This document shows, piece by piece, positions 28,972 through 37,400 of a DNA stretch of 58,049 nt. Below the pieces are notes generated by a model. It was not told the origin of the DNA. It was given only the letters and a program-made list of their open reading frames with translations, and searched no databases. The position numbers and the translations under genes are program-made. Source of the stretch: Actinobacteria bacterium OV450 (lineage in GTDB: Bacteria > Actinomycetota > Actinomycetes > Streptomycetales > Streptomycetaceae); contig LJCW01000334.1 in the NCBI GenBank assembly GCA_001298555.1, positions 1 to 58,049 on the forward strand. Reading direction: 5' to 3'. Positions within the stretch are counted from its first letter, which is position 1. Every line of letters begins with the position of its first letter.

Positions 28972-29262
28972 TCAGGGGTGGAGGAGGCGGGTTTTGGCCT
29001 CCTTGAACTCCTGCGGTGTCAGGACGCCCTCGCGAGCCAGCTCGGCCAGCTGCGCCAGTTCGGCCGCCAGCCCGCCGGTGGTGCCGCCGGGTCGGGCGGC
29101 CGGCCGGGCCTCCGCCCCGGGGGCCGGTTCGGCCGGCGGGGTCTGCGGGGGCGGGGGGCCCGGGGCGTGGCCCGCGGCCCGGGACAGGAGGCCGGCCAGG
29201 AGGGGGTGGCCCGAGGGACGCCGGGCCGGTTCGACTCTCGCTCCGATCGGGCGGATGAACAT
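28972..29262 (-). CDS. SHOCT-domain small protein
   Basis: A 96-residue protein starting MFIRPIGARVEPARRP (ATG 29262). A Pro/Ala-rich middle leads to a C-terminal SHOCT motif (AELAREGVLTPQEFKEAKTR), a short alpha-helical module found at the ends of many bacterial proteins. The start shares one base with the stop of the upstream gene (TGATG), so the two genes are coupled. The function is unknown, though SHOCT modules are thought to mediate oligomerisation. Confidence 0.75.
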   Translation of the reverse strand: MFIRPIGARVEPARRPSGHPLLAGLLSRAAGHAPGPPPPQTPPAEPAPGAEARPAARPGGTTGGLAAELAQLAELAREGVLTPQEFKEAKTRLLHP

Positions 29263-29651
29263 CAGGCCGCCCCCGTCCGCTCCGGCGGGATCCGGACCGA
29301 GCCCACGATCCGTCCGCCCGCCGCCCGGACGCCGCTCGCCGCGTCCTCGGCCCACACGTGCTCCACCACCAGCAGCAGCGCGCAGCTGCCCCGTTCCAGC
29401 AGCTCCGCCGACTCCGTGACGTCCTCCGCCCCGATCAGCTGCGCGGCCTCCCGGTGCCGCAGCAGGCCCTGGAGTTCCATGAACTCGTCGAACTCCGCCG
29501 CCAGCACCTCACCGCCCGCGGTCTTCGTGACCACGAGCCCGTCGATGAGCCGTACGACCCCCGCCTTGCGCAGTCCCATCACGGCCTCGACCGCGGGTAC
29601 CCGCAGCTGTTCCTCCGGGAAGGCGAGGACGATGAATTCCACTGGTCCCAT
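29262..29651 (-). CDS. DUF6325-like hypothetical protein
   Basis: A 129-residue protein, ATG 29651, beginning MGPVEFIVLAFPEEQLRVPA, then EAVMGLRKAGVVRLIDGLVV and LLVVEHVWAEDAA. This two-strand/helix pattern recalls a family in which a single domain is followed by the SHOCT gene. The family name is from memory and not checked. GGGAG lies 10 bases before the start. Divergent from the FtsW gene. Confidence 0.65.
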   Translation of the reverse strand: MGPVEFIVLAFPEEQLRVPAVEAVMGLRKAGVVRLIDGLVVTKTAGGEVLAAEFDEFMELQGLLRHREAAQLIGAEDVTESAELLERGSCALLLVVEHVWAEDAASGVRAAGGRIVGSVRIPPERTGAA

Positions 29652-29707
29652 GTGCCGCGGCTCCCACTCGTGACCGTTTCTGACGACTCTTCGGCACTCT
29701 ATGACAT

Positions 29708-29732
29708 AAGCGGACATACCATCCGTCCGCTT
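29708..29732. promoter_or_regulatory. Perfect inverted repeat in the ftsW-like promoter
   Basis: AAGCGGAC (29708-29715) and GTCCGCTT (29725-29732) are perfect 8-bp arms with a 9-base spacer. They overlap the -35/spacer position of a putative promoter (CGGACA, 18 bases, TACGTT at 29735-29740) just before ATG 29747. The -10 lies 7 bases before the start, so the transcript is probably leaderless. The arrangement is that of a repressor site. Confidence 0.55.
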
Positions 29733-29746
29733 GCTACGTTTCCCGC

Positions 29747-31120
29747 ATGACCGCTCTGACGGCAGAGGTGGCGGAGCCCGCCCCGCCCCCGCCCCCCGAC
29801 GGCCCCGCGTCCCCGCGCAGGGGTGTCGAGCTGACGCTCCTCGCCGGAGCCGTCCTCATCTCGGTCCTCGGCCACCTCTACGTCGGCCTCGCCACCACCG
29901 GCCGCGTTCCCGGGACCGCCGGCCGGTACGCCGCCGGCCTCGCCGGGACCGCCCTGCTCGCGCACCTCGCAGTCCGGTTCCGGGCCCCGTACGCCGATCC
30001 GCTCGTGCTGCCCATCGCGGTCCTGCTCAACGGACTCGGCCTGGTCCTGATCCAGCGGCTCGACCTGGCCACCCCCGCCCATCTCGCCGCCGGTGACCAA
30101 CTGCGCTGGTCGGCGCTGGGCGTGGCCCTCTTCGTCCTCGTCGTCGTGCTGCTGCGCGACCACCGGGTGCTCCAGAGGTACGCGTACCTCTCCGTGGCCG
30201 CTGCGCTCGCGCTGATGCTCGTCCCCGTGTTCTTCCCGGCCGTCAACGGCGCCCACATCTGGATCCGGTTCGCCGGACTCTCCTTCCAGCCCGGGGAGTT
30301 CGCGAAGATCCTGCTCGCCGTGTTCTTCGCCGCCTACCTCGCCGCGAACCGCACCGCGCTCGCCCTCACCGGGCGCCGGCTCTTCTGGAAACTGCGGCTG
30401 CTGCCCGGCCGGGTCCTCGGCCCGATCCTGGCGATCTGGCTGCTCAGTGTCGGCGTGCTCGTCCTGGAGCGGGACCTGGGGACGTCGCTGCTCTTCTTCG
30501 GGCTGTTCGTCGTCATGCTGTTCACCGCGACCGGCCGGATCGGCTGGATCGCGATCGGCCTGCTGCTCGCCGCCGCGGGGGCGTACGCAGTCGGCACCCT
30601 GGAGCCGCACGTGCACAGCCGGGTCGGGGACTGGATGAATCCTTTCGCCTCCATCGACCGCGGCGAGGGCCCCGGACAGCTCGCGCAGTCCCTGTTCGCC
30701 TTCGGGGCCGGCGGGCTCCTCGGCTCAGGGCTCGGCCACGGCCAGTCCTTCCTGATCGGGTTCGCCGCCAAGTCGGACTTCATCCTGGCCACCGCCGGCG
30801 AGGAGCTCGGCCTGGCCGGCCTCACCGCGATCCTGCTGCTGTACGGGCTCCTCGTCGACCGCGGCTTCCGCGCCGGGCTCTCGCTGCGCGATCCCTTCGG
30901 GCGCCTGCTCGCCACCGGACTCGCCTCGACCGTCGCGCTCCAGGTCTTCGTCATCGCCGGGGGAGTGACCGGGCTGATCCCGCTCACCGGCATGGCCATG
31001 CCCTTCCTCGCCCAGGGCGGCTCCTCCGTCGTCACCAACTGGATCATGGTCGCGCTGCTCGTCCGGCTCGGCGACAGTGCCCGCCGGCCCCGCCCGGCCG
31101 GAGCGGAGGGCGCTGCGTGA
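29747..31120 (+). CDS. FtsW/RodA/SpoVE-family lipid II polymerase
   Basis: A 457-residue SEDS-family protein, with about ten membrane helices. Signature stretch: AVNGAHIWIRFAGLSFQPGEFAKI, then GQSFLIGFAAKSDFILATAGEELG and the C-terminal TGLIPLTGMAMPFLAQGGSSVV, all typical of FtsW/RodA. SEDS proteins polymerise lipid II glycan together with a class B PBP. Here the next gene is that PBP with a 4-base overlap. The N-terminus has an extra Pro-rich stretch of about 20 residues. It may be a second, non-essential SEDS copy (inference). Confidence 0.96.
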   Translation: MTALTAEVAEPAPPPPPDGPASPRRGVELTLLAGAVLISVLGHLYVGLATTGRVPGTAGRYAAGLAGTALLAHLAVRFRAPYADPLVLPIAVLLNGLGLVLIQRLDLATPAHLAAGDQLRWSALGVALFVLVVVLLRDHRVLQRYAYLSVAAALALMLVPVFFPAVNGAHIWIRFAGLSFQPGEFAKILLAVFFAAYLAANRTALALTGRRLFWKLRLLPGRVLGPILAIWLLSVGVLVLERDLGTSLLFFGLFVVMLFTATGRIGWIAIGLLLAAAGAYAVGTLEPHVHSRVGDWMNPFASIDRGEGPGQLAQSLFAFGAGGLLGSGLGHGQSFLIGFAAKSDFILATAGEELGLAGLTAILLLYGLLVDRGFRAGLSLRDPFGRLLATGLASTVALQVFVIAGGVTGLIPLTGMAMPFLAQGGSSVVTNWIMVALLVRLGDSARRPRPAGAEGAA

Positions 31121-32598
31121 TCCGGTACATCCGCTGGTGCGGGTACTTCTGTGCGCTGCTGCTCCTCGCCCTGCTCGTCAACGTGGCCCGGGTGCAGGTC
31201 TGGGAGGCCGCCGCGTACGGGGCGAACCCGGCCAACAAGCGCCCCGCCATCGAGCGCTACGCCCGGCCCCGCGGGGACATCCTGGTCGACGGGAGGCCCG
31301 TCACCGGCTCCCGGGACAGCGGGCAGCTGCTGCGTTACGAGCGGACGTACGCGAACGGCCCGCTGTACGCGCCGGTCACCGGGTTCTCCTCGCAGACGTT
31401 CGGGACCAGCCTCGTCGAACGCGCCGAGGACGCGGTCCTCGCCGGCACCGATCCGGGGCTCTCGGCCTTCCCCCTCTGGTACGACCTGACGCGCGGCCGC
31501 CCGGCCGGCGGGAACGCGGAGACCGCCGTCCGGGCCGGCCTCCAGCGGGCCGCGTACACCGGGCTGGCGGGCCGGCGCGGCGCGGCGGTCGCCCTGGAGC
31601 CCGCCACCGGAAGGATCCTCGCCCTGGTCAGCAGCCCCTCGTACGACCCGGCGGTCCTCTCCGGCACCGGCGCGGGGGTCAAGGCGGCCTGGGCGCGGCT
31701 GAACGCGGACCCCGCCCGGCCGATGCTGAACCGGGCGCTGCGCGAGACGTACCCGCCCGGCTCCACCTTCAAGATCGTCACGGCGGCCGCGGCCCTGGAC
31801 GCGGGGGTGGTCACCGATGTGGACGCGCCCACCCGGACGCCGGACCCGTACCCGCTGCCGGGCACCAGCACGCTGCTGCCGAACGCGATCACCGGCTGCG
31901 AGGACGCCTCGATGGCGGAAGCGGTGCAGTGGTCCTGCAACACGGTGATGGCGAAGATCGGGGTCCGGGTCGGGCTGCGCGCGATGGTGGACACGGCGCG
32001 CCGGTTCGGGTTCGACGACGACGGGCTGCGGGTGCCGGCCTGGGTGTCCCGGTCGAACTTCGACACCGACATGAGCCCCGACCAGCTGGCGCTGTCCTCG
32101 ATCGGGCAGTTCAACACGACGGCGACGCCGCTCCAGATGGCGATGGTGGCGGCGGCGGTCGCGAACGGCGGCGACCTCAAGTCCCCGTACCTGGTCGACG
32201 GGACCACCCAGGACGACGGTGACCGGATCCGGCGCGGGCAGCAGCGCAGCCTGGGCCGGGCGATGAACCCGGCGACGGCGCTGCGGCTCCAGGAGCTGAT
32301 GGTGGAGGTCGTGGAGAACGGGACCGGGCGCAACGCCGCGATCCCCGGTGCTGTGGTGGGCGGCAAGACCGGCACCGCCCAGCACGGGGTCGGCAACGCG
32401 GGGACCCCGTACGCCTGGTTCATCGGATGGGCCAGGGCCGAGGACGCGCCGCTCCCGGGAGTGGCGGTGGCGGGGGTCGTCGAGGACGCGGAGGCGCGCC
32501 GCGGCGACATCAGCGGCAACGGCGCGGCGGCCCCGATCGCCCGGGCGGTGATGGAGGCCGCGCTGTACGGACCGCCGCCACCCCCCTCCACCCGCTGA
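31117..32598 (+). CDS. Penicillin-binding protein 2 (class B transpeptidase)
   Basis: A 493-residue D,D-transpeptidase. N-terminal anchor helix (YFCALLLLALLVNVARV), pedestal region, then the penicillin-binding domain with Ser in PPGSTFKIVT (SxxK), SCN in WSCNTVMAKIG and KTG in GGKTGTAQHG. GTG 31117 overlaps the FtsW-like stop by 4 bases. The pair forms an elongation/division-type glycan-peptide machine. Length is short for PBP2/FtsI, with a reduced pedestal. Confidence 0.96.
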   Translation: MIRYIRWCGYFCALLLLALLVNVARVQVWEAAAYGANPANKRPAIERYARPRGDILVDGRPVTGSRDSGQLLRYERTYANGPLYAPVTGFSSQTFGTSLVERAEDAVLAGTDPGLSAFPLWYDLTRGRPAGGNAETAVRAGLQRAAYTGLAGRRGAAVALEPATGRILALVSSPSYDPAVLSGTGAGVKAAWARLNADPARPMLNRALRETYPPGSTFKIVTAAAALDAGVVTDVDAPTRTPDPYPLPGTSTLLPNAITGCEDASMAEAVQWSCNTVMAKIGVRVGLRAMVDTARRFGFDDDGLRVPAWVSRSNFDTDMSPDQLALSSIGQFNTTATPLQMAMVAAAVANGGDLKSPYLVDGTTQDDGDRIRRGQQRSLGRAMNPATALRLQELMVEVVENGTGRNAAIPGAVVGGKTGTAQHGVGNAGTPYAWFIGWARAEDAPLPGVAVAGVVEDAEARRGDISGNGAAAPIARAVMEAALYGPPPPPSTR

Positions 32599-32604
32599 GA
32601 CGCC

Positions 32605-33774
32605 TTAAGAGGTTCCGGGCCTCTCGCCGGCGGGCCCGTCCGCGGTGGTGCCCGCGGAGGGGTCCGCGGTGGTGCCCGCGCCTTCGGCGACGGTCGCCGC
32701 GACCTCCGCGACCCGGTCGGCCTCCTCGGCCGCGAAGCGTTCGCGGTCGAGGGCCTCGGCGATCTCCTCGTCCTGGGTCATCAGCAGGTCCAGGTTGGAG
32801 TCGCCCATCTCGAAGACGCCCATGTCCAGGTACGCCTTCTGGAGCCGCTCGCCCCACAGCCCGATGTCCTTCACGCACGGCACGATCCGGCTGAACAGCA
32901 GCTTGCGGAACAGGTGCAGGAACTCGGACTGCTCGGTGAACTGCTCGGCCTCCTTGCGCGGGATGCCGAAGTTCTCCAGCACCTCCACCCCGCGCAGCCG
33001 GTCCCGCATCAGGTAGCAGCCCTCGATGACGAACTCCTCGCGCTCGCGCAGCTCGGCGTCCGTCAACTGCTTGTAGTAGTCGCGCAGCGCCATCCGCCCG
33101 AACGCCACGTGCCGGGCCTCGTCCTGCATCACGTACGCCAGGATCTGCTTGGGCAGCGGCTGGTCGGTCGTGTCGCGGATCATCCCGAAGGCGGCCAGCG
33201 CCAGCCCCTCGATGAGCACCTGCATGCCCAGGTACGGCATGTCCCAGCGGGAGTCGCGCAGGGTGTCGCCGAGCAGGCCCTGGAGGCTGTCGTTGATCGG
33301 GTACAGCATCCCGACCTTCTCGTGCAGGAACCGCCCGAAGACCTCGGCGTGCCGGGCCTCGTCCATCGTCTGGGTGGCGGAGTAGAACTTCGCGTCGAGG
33401 TCCGGCACCGACTCCACGATGCGCGCCGCGCACACCATCGCGCCCTGCTCGCCGTGCAGGAACTGGCTGAAGTTCCAGGCGGCGTAGTGCCGGCGCAGCT
33501 CGCCCTTGTCCTTCTCGGTGAGTCCGGCCCAGTGGCGGGTGCCGTAGAGCGTCAGCGCCTCGTCCGGGGTGCCGAGCGGGTTGTACGGGTCCACCTCCAG
33601 CTCCCAGTCGATGCGCTTGGCGCCGTCCCACTGTTTGTCCTTGCCCTTCTGGTACAGGGCGAGGAGCCGCTCGCGGCCTTCGTCGTACTCCCAGCTGAAG
33701 CGGGCCGCGCCGGAGGCCGGAACCTGCCAGACGTCCGCGCCCGGGTCCTTGGTGTAGAGCTCGTGCGTCGACAC
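32605..33774 (-). CDS. Ferritin-like diiron (R2-like) protein
   Basis: A 389-residue protein from GTG 33774 with a good ribosome site (GAGGGGG). It carries two ExxH motifs, both in DEARH contexts (DEARHAEVFGRF and DEARHVAFGRMAL), plus further carboxylates in GEQGAMVCAAR and in EGLALAAFGM, the layout of a four-helix diiron oxygenase or ferritin-like fold. The C-terminal 60 residues are Ala/Thr/Gly-rich. Divergent from a second diiron protein at 33961, with a TetR regulator downstream of that one. The substrate is unknown. Convergent with PBP2 after 6 bases. Confidence 0.85.
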   Translation of the reverse strand: MSTHELYTKDPGADVWQVPASGAARFSWEYDEGRERLLALYQKGKDKQWDGAKRIDWELEVDPYNPLGTPDEALTLYGTRHWAGLTEKDKGELRRHYAAWNFSQFLHGEQGAMVCAARIVESVPDLDAKFYSATQTMDEARHAEVFGRFLHEKVGMLYPINDSLQGLLGDTLRDSRWDMPYLGMQVLIEGLALAAFGMIRDTTDQPLPKQILAYVMQDEARHVAFGRMALRDYYKQLTDAELREREEFVIEGCYLMRDRLRGVEVLENFGIPRKEAEQFTEQSEFLHLFRKLLFSRIVPCVKDIGLWGERLQKAYLDMGVFEMGDSNLDLLMTQDEEIAEALDRERFAAEEADRVAEVAATVAEGAGTTADPSAGTTADGPAGERPGTS

Positions 33775-33870
33775 TGACGCCCCCTCGGCTCGTTTACTTC
33801 CGTACAGGACTGGATGGTTGGCAGCGTCACACGTTGGTAGACGCGGGGTCAACAAGTCGTGCGCAGGGGA

Positions 33871-33899
33871 TTGACGGGCTTGCTGACAAGCAGTCTCAT
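33871..33899 (+). promoter_or_regulatory. Promoter with embedded inverted repeat between divergent diiron genes
   Basis: TTGACG (33871-33876), 17 bases, TCTCAT (33894-33899) make a plausible promoter for the 33961 gene. The spacer holds GCTTG-CTGA-CAAGC (33878-33891), a 5-bp inverted repeat that could be an operator for the TetR regulator encoded at 35026. Not verified. Confidence 0.45.
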
Positions 33900-33960
33900 A
33901 ACAGGAGACCGCAGCAGTGCCCTCCCACTGACCACCGGAACCGGGCGAGGTGCCCCCGCC

Positions 33961-34908
33961 ATGACGACCACCACCGACCGCGCCGACGGCACGGATCACC
34001 GAATCCTCCAGGACGCCCTCGGCCTCCTCAAGGACCGCGAGCAGATCGCCGCGCGGCTGCTGGAGTCCTCGGCCAAGCACTCCTTCGACCCCGACAAGGA
34101 ACTCGACTGGGACGCCCCGGCGGTCGACGGCAAGTACTACTGGCCGCCCGAGCTGCTCTCCCTCTACGACACCCCGCTGTGGAGGAAGATGGGCGAGGAG
34201 CAGCGCATCGACCTCTCCCGGCACGAGGCGGCGGCGCTGGGCTCGCTCGGCATCTGGTTCGAGATCATCCTGATGCAGCTGCTCGTCCGGCACATCTACG
34301 ACAAGTCCCTGACCAGCAATCACGTCCGCTACGCCCTGACCGAGATAGCCGACGAGTGCCGCCACTCGATGATGTTCGCCCGCATGATCCAGAAGGCCGG
34401 CACCCCGGCCTACCCGGTCTCCCGGGTCAACCACAACCTCGCCCGCATCCTCAAGACCGTCTCCACCACCCCGGGTTCCTTCGCCTGCACCCTGCTCGGC
34501 GAGGAGATCCTCGACTGGATGCAGCGGCTCACCTTCCCCGACGAGCGCATCCAGCCGCTGGTGCGCGGGGTCACCCGCATCCACGTCATCGAGGAGGCCC
34601 GGCACGTCCGGTACGCCCGCGAGGAACTGCGCCGGCAGATGCTGACCGCCCCGCGCTGGGAGCAGGAGCTGACCCGCATCAGCTGCGGCGAGGCCGCCCG
34701 CGTCTTCTCCCTGGCCTTCGTCAACCCCCAGGTCTACGAGAACATCGGCCTCGACCGGCGCGAGGCCGTCGCCCAGGTCAAGGCGAGCGGCCACCGCCGC
34801 GAGGTCATGCAGACGGGGGCCAAGCGGCTCACGGACTTCCTCGACGACATCGGCGTGATGCGCGGAGTCGGCCGCAGGCTCTGGAAGAGCTCGGGACTGC
34901 TCGCGTAG
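33961..34908 (+). CDS. AurF-like diiron N-oxygenase
   Basis: A 315-residue protein of the AurF (p-aminobenzoate N-oxygenase) family, diiron enzymes that oxidise aromatic amines. Diiron ligand motifs include EIADECRHSMMF and VIEEARHVRYAREEL, the EX(n)DEXXH pattern of this group. ATG 33961 has CGAGGTG about 10 bases upstream; an upstream frame to 33859 is not needed. Neighbour to a second diiron gene and a TetR regulator, so it may form an inducible oxidation unit. The substrate is unknown. Confidence 0.9.
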   Translation: MTTTTDRADGTDHRILQDALGLLKDREQIAARLLESSAKHSFDPDKELDWDAPAVDGKYYWPPELLSLYDTPLWRKMGEEQRIDLSRHEAAALGSLGIWFEIILMQLLVRHIYDKSLTSNHVRYALTEIADECRHSMMFARMIQKAGTPAYPVSRVNHNLARILKTVSTTPGSFACTLLGEEILDWMQRLTFPDERIQPLVRGVTRIHVIEEARHVRYAREELRRQMLTAPRWEQELTRISCGEAARVFSLAFVNPQVYENIGLDRREAVAQVKASGHRREVMQTGAKRLTDFLDDIGVMRGVGRRLWKSSGLLA

Positions 34909-35013
34909 ACGTGAATCGGCCCCGGAGGACCGGGTTCGGAGGCGGGGTGCGGCCGGCTGCCGCGTGACCGCCTCCGTCTGAGCCACCCGAGGGTGAACCG
35001 GCTGTTTCGGGGC

Positions 35014-35019
35014 TACCCT
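35014..35019 (+). promoter_or_regulatory. -10 element of the TetR gene (leaderless)
   Basis: TACCCT lies 6 bases before ATG 35026, so transcription should begin at or next to the start codon. No ribosome site precedes the ATG, in keeping with a leaderless mRNA. Confidence 0.5.
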
Positions 35020-35025
35020 GCGGGC

Positions 35026-35742
35026 ATGACGACCGTACGCGCGTACCGCAGGCTGAGCGTCGAGGAGCGGCGGGCCCAGCTCCTCGACGCCGCCTTGTCG
35101 CTGTTCGCGCACCGGGCCCCGGAAGAGGTCTCGCTCGACGACGTCGCCGAGGCGGCGGGCGTCTCGCGGCCCCTGGTCTACCGCTACTTCCCCGGGGGCA
35201 AGCAGCAGCTCTACGAGGCGGCCCTGCGCTCCGCGGCCGACCTCCTGGAGCAGTGCTTCGCCGAACCGCAGGCCGGCCCGCTCACCCAGCGCCTGTCCCG
35301 GGCCCTGGACCGCTATCTGGCCTTCGTGGACGAGCACGACGCGGGCTTCTCGGCGCTCCTGCAGGGCGGCAGCGTCGTCGAGACCTCCCGGACGACGGCG
35401 ACGGTGGACGGCATCCGCCGGGCCGCGGCCCAGCAGATCCTCCACCACCTGGCCGTCCCGTCCCCCGGCCCGCGGCTGCGGATGATGGTCCGCACCTGGA
35501 TCACGGCGGTCGAGGCGGCCTCCCTGATCTGGATCGACGAGGGCAAACAGCCGGAGGTCACCGTGCTGCGCGACTGGCTGGTCGACCAGTTCATAGCCCT
35601 CCTGACGGCGACGGCCGCCACCGACCCGGAGACCGCCGCCGCGGCACGGGCGGCGCTGGCCCTGGAGGCGGCGGACGGACCGGTCGGCGTACTGGCCCGA
35701 CGTGTGATCCCCGTGGTCTCCGAGGCCGCCCACCTGCTGTGA
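35026..35742 (+). CDS. TetR-family transcriptional regulator
   Basis: A 238-residue regulator. The N-terminal HTH is at about residues 15-60 (RAQLLDAALSLFAHRAPEEV, SLDDVAEAAGVSRPLVYRYF). A helical ligand domain follows. It lies 117 bases after the AurF-like gene on the same strand and is likely to regulate the divergent diiron pair (inference from position). ATG 35026; an upstream in-frame GTG at 34993 would overlap the promoter. Confidence 0.93.
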   Translation: MTTVRAYRRLSVEERRAQLLDAALSLFAHRAPEEVSLDDVAEAAGVSRPLVYRYFPGGKQQLYEAALRSAADLLEQCFAEPQAGPLTQRLSRALDRYLAFVDEHDAGFSALLQGGSVVETSRTTATVDGIRRAAAQQILHHLAVPSPGPRLRMMVRTWITAVEAASLIWIDEGKQPEVTVLRDWLVDQFIALLTATAATDPETAAAARAALALEAADGPVGVLARRVIPVVSEAAHLL

Positions 35743-35752
35743 CACTGGTGGG

Positions 35753-36028
35753 GTGAGAAGCGAACCCACCCCCTTCGAGGGCGGCCCGATGGACGGCCGG
35801 GTCCTTGCGGTCCTGCTCGGCCCGACCGGGCACCCGCCGAAGTGGTACCAGATTCCGGTCCCGTCGGCCGACGGCGGCCCCGCCACCGTCCTGCTGTACG
35901 AGCGGGTCCCGGCGGGCTACAGCAAACGGCTGCACCTCCAGAAGGGCTGGAAGTACACCTACTCCCCGTCCGGCCGCCGGCCCCGGCTGCGCTGGCCCTG
36001 GACCAAGCCGACCCCGCCCCCCGCCTGA
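35753..36028 (+). CDS. Small hypothetical protein
   Basis: A 91-residue basic, proline-rich protein. GTG 35753 lies 10 bases after the TetR stop. It contains a beta-rich core (RVLAVLLGPTGHPPKWYQIPV, VLLYERVPAGYSKRLHL). The C-terminus is Arg/Pro/Trp-rich (RRPRLRWPWTKPTPPPA). No family recognised. Its closeness to the TetR gene suggests co-transcription. Confidence 0.6.
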   Translation: MRSEPTPFEGGPMDGRVLAVLLGPTGHPPKWYQIPVPSADGGPATVLLYERVPAGYSKRLHLQKGWKYTYSPSGRRPRLRWPWTKPTPPPA

Positions 36029-36108
36029 CCGGGGAACGGGCCCGGGGCGCAGGGGCTCGGCGGCTTCGGGCTACCGACGGCTACCGGGCTACGGGGCAAG
36101 GGCTTTCC

Positions 36109-36144
36109 GGCTACGGCCACGGCCACGGCTACGGCTGTGGCTGT
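36109..36144. repeat. Hexanucleotide repeat across the stop of the orphan kinase gene
   Basis: GGCTAC, GGCCAC, GGCCAC, GGCTAC, GGCTGT, GGCTGT run in register from 36109 to 36144. The kinase stop (TAG, 36131-36129 on the minus strand) sits inside it. The repeat encodes the Pro-Gln-Pro tail. Confidence 0.7.
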
Positions 36145-37400
36145 GGCGGGGGCTCCGGGAGCGTCAGGACGGCCAGCGCGCCCCCGCCCTCCGCGGCCCG
36201 GAACTCCAGCCGAGCCCCGATGACCTCGGCCTGCCCGACCGCGATCGTCAGCCCCAGTCCGTGCCCCTTGCCCGTCCCCACGCCCCCGGTCCGGAAGCGC
36301 TGCGGGCCGTGCGCCCTCAGGTACCCGGGGAAGCCGTCCCCGTGGTCCCGTACGGTCACCACCGGCCCGTCCACCGTCAGCACCACCGGCGGGCGCCCGT
36401 GCTTGTGGGCGTTGGCCACCAGATTGCCCAGCACCCGCTCCAGCCGGCGCCGGTCCGTCTCCACGTGCGCGTCCCGGACGATCACCACCTGCGTCTGCGT
36501 CCCGGACGCCCGGACCACCCGCAGCGCGAGGCGGCCCAGCTGGTGCAGGTCCGTCTCCACCACCTCGCGCCCCGAGTCCAGCCGCGAGATCTCCAGCAGG
36601 TCCTCCGTCAGCCCGCGCATCGTGCGCACCCGCTCCTGCACCAGCTGCGTCGCCCGCCCCTCCGGCAGCAGCTCCGACGCCGCCTGCAGCCCCGTCAGCG
36701 GAGTGCGCAGCTCGTGCGCGACGTCGGCCGTGAACCGCTGCTCGCTCAGCAGCTTGGCCTGCAGCGTCCCGGCCATGGTGTCCAGGGCCGCCGCCACCGT
36801 CGCCACCTCGTCCTGGGGTCGTGAAGGGTCCTTCGTCCGCGGATCGTCCACGCGCGCGTCCAGATCGCCCTGCGTGATCCGCCGGGCCACGGTCGCCGTC
36901 TGGTGCAGCCTCCGTGTCACCCGGGTCACCGCGAAGGCGCCCACCAGCAGCGTCCCGCCGATCGCCAGCACCGACGACCCGATGATCGCGTTGTCCAGGC
37001 CGGTGATGGTCCGGGCGCTCTGGGCGTAGTCGACGGCCGTGGCCAGCGCCTTGCCGTCGGCCGGGGCCGCCGCCCACATCGTCGGCCGGTCCTCGTACTC
37101 GGCCACCATCGTCCCCCGGTGCCCGGACACCGCCAGCGCCCGCAGCGCGGGCGGCAGCCCCGGCGGGTCGATGCCCGTGCCGGGCGGCAGGGGGTCGCCG
37201 GCCTCGTAGTCGCGGGTCACGTCGTGCAGCTTCTCCAGGGCCTTGTCGCGCGCCGACGAGACGGTCTGCCGGGTCACCTCCACGTGCACCAGCGCCCCGA
37301 GCACGGCCGCGAGCGAGCAGCACATCACGACGATGAAGCACCCCGACTTCCACGTCAGGGTGGCCGTCCACGCGGGCAGCCGCCTCAGGACGCCCCTCAC
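36129..37400 (-). CDS. Sensor histidine kinase without adjacent response regulator
   Basis: A 423-residue membrane kinase. Two helices (CFIVVMCCSLAAVLGALVHV and IGSSVLAIGGTLLVGAFAV) flank an ectodomain of about 130 residues. HAMP, then HisKA with VAHELRTPLTGLQAASELL, then HATPase (NLVANAHKHG, VRDHGDGFPG, GTGKGHGLGLTIAV). GTG 37400 overlaps the upstream lipoprotein stop (GTGA). No response regulator is encoded next to it, so it must signal to a distant partner. The C-terminus ends in a short Pro/Gln repeat encoded by a hexanucleotide array. Confidence 0.92.
   Translation of the reverse strand: MRGVLRRLPAWTATLTWKSGCFIVVMCCSLAAVLGALVHVEVTRQTVSSARDKALEKLHDVTRDYEAGDPLPPGTGIDPPGLPPALRALAVSGHRGTMVAEYEDRPTMWAAAPADGKALATAVDYAQSARTITGLDNAIIGSSVLAIGGTLLVGAFAVTRVTRRLHQTATVARRITQGDLDARVDDPRTKDPSRPQDEVATVAAALDTMAGTLQAKLLSEQRFTADVAHELRTPLTGLQAASELLPEGRATQLVQERVRTMRGLTEDLLEISRLDSGREVVETDLHQLGRLALRVVRASGTQTQVVIVRDAHVETDRRRLERVLGNLVANAHKHGRPPVVLTVDGPVVTVRDHGDGFPGYLRAHGPQRFRTGGVGTGKGHGLGLTIAVGQAEVIGARLEFRAAEGGGALAVLTLPEPPPQPQP

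Noticed and set aside
32605..35886. A 1093-codon minus-strand frame
   Set aside because: Only its C-terminal 389 residues are a real gene (the diiron protein from GTG 33774); the rest is antisense to the AurF-like and TetR genes.
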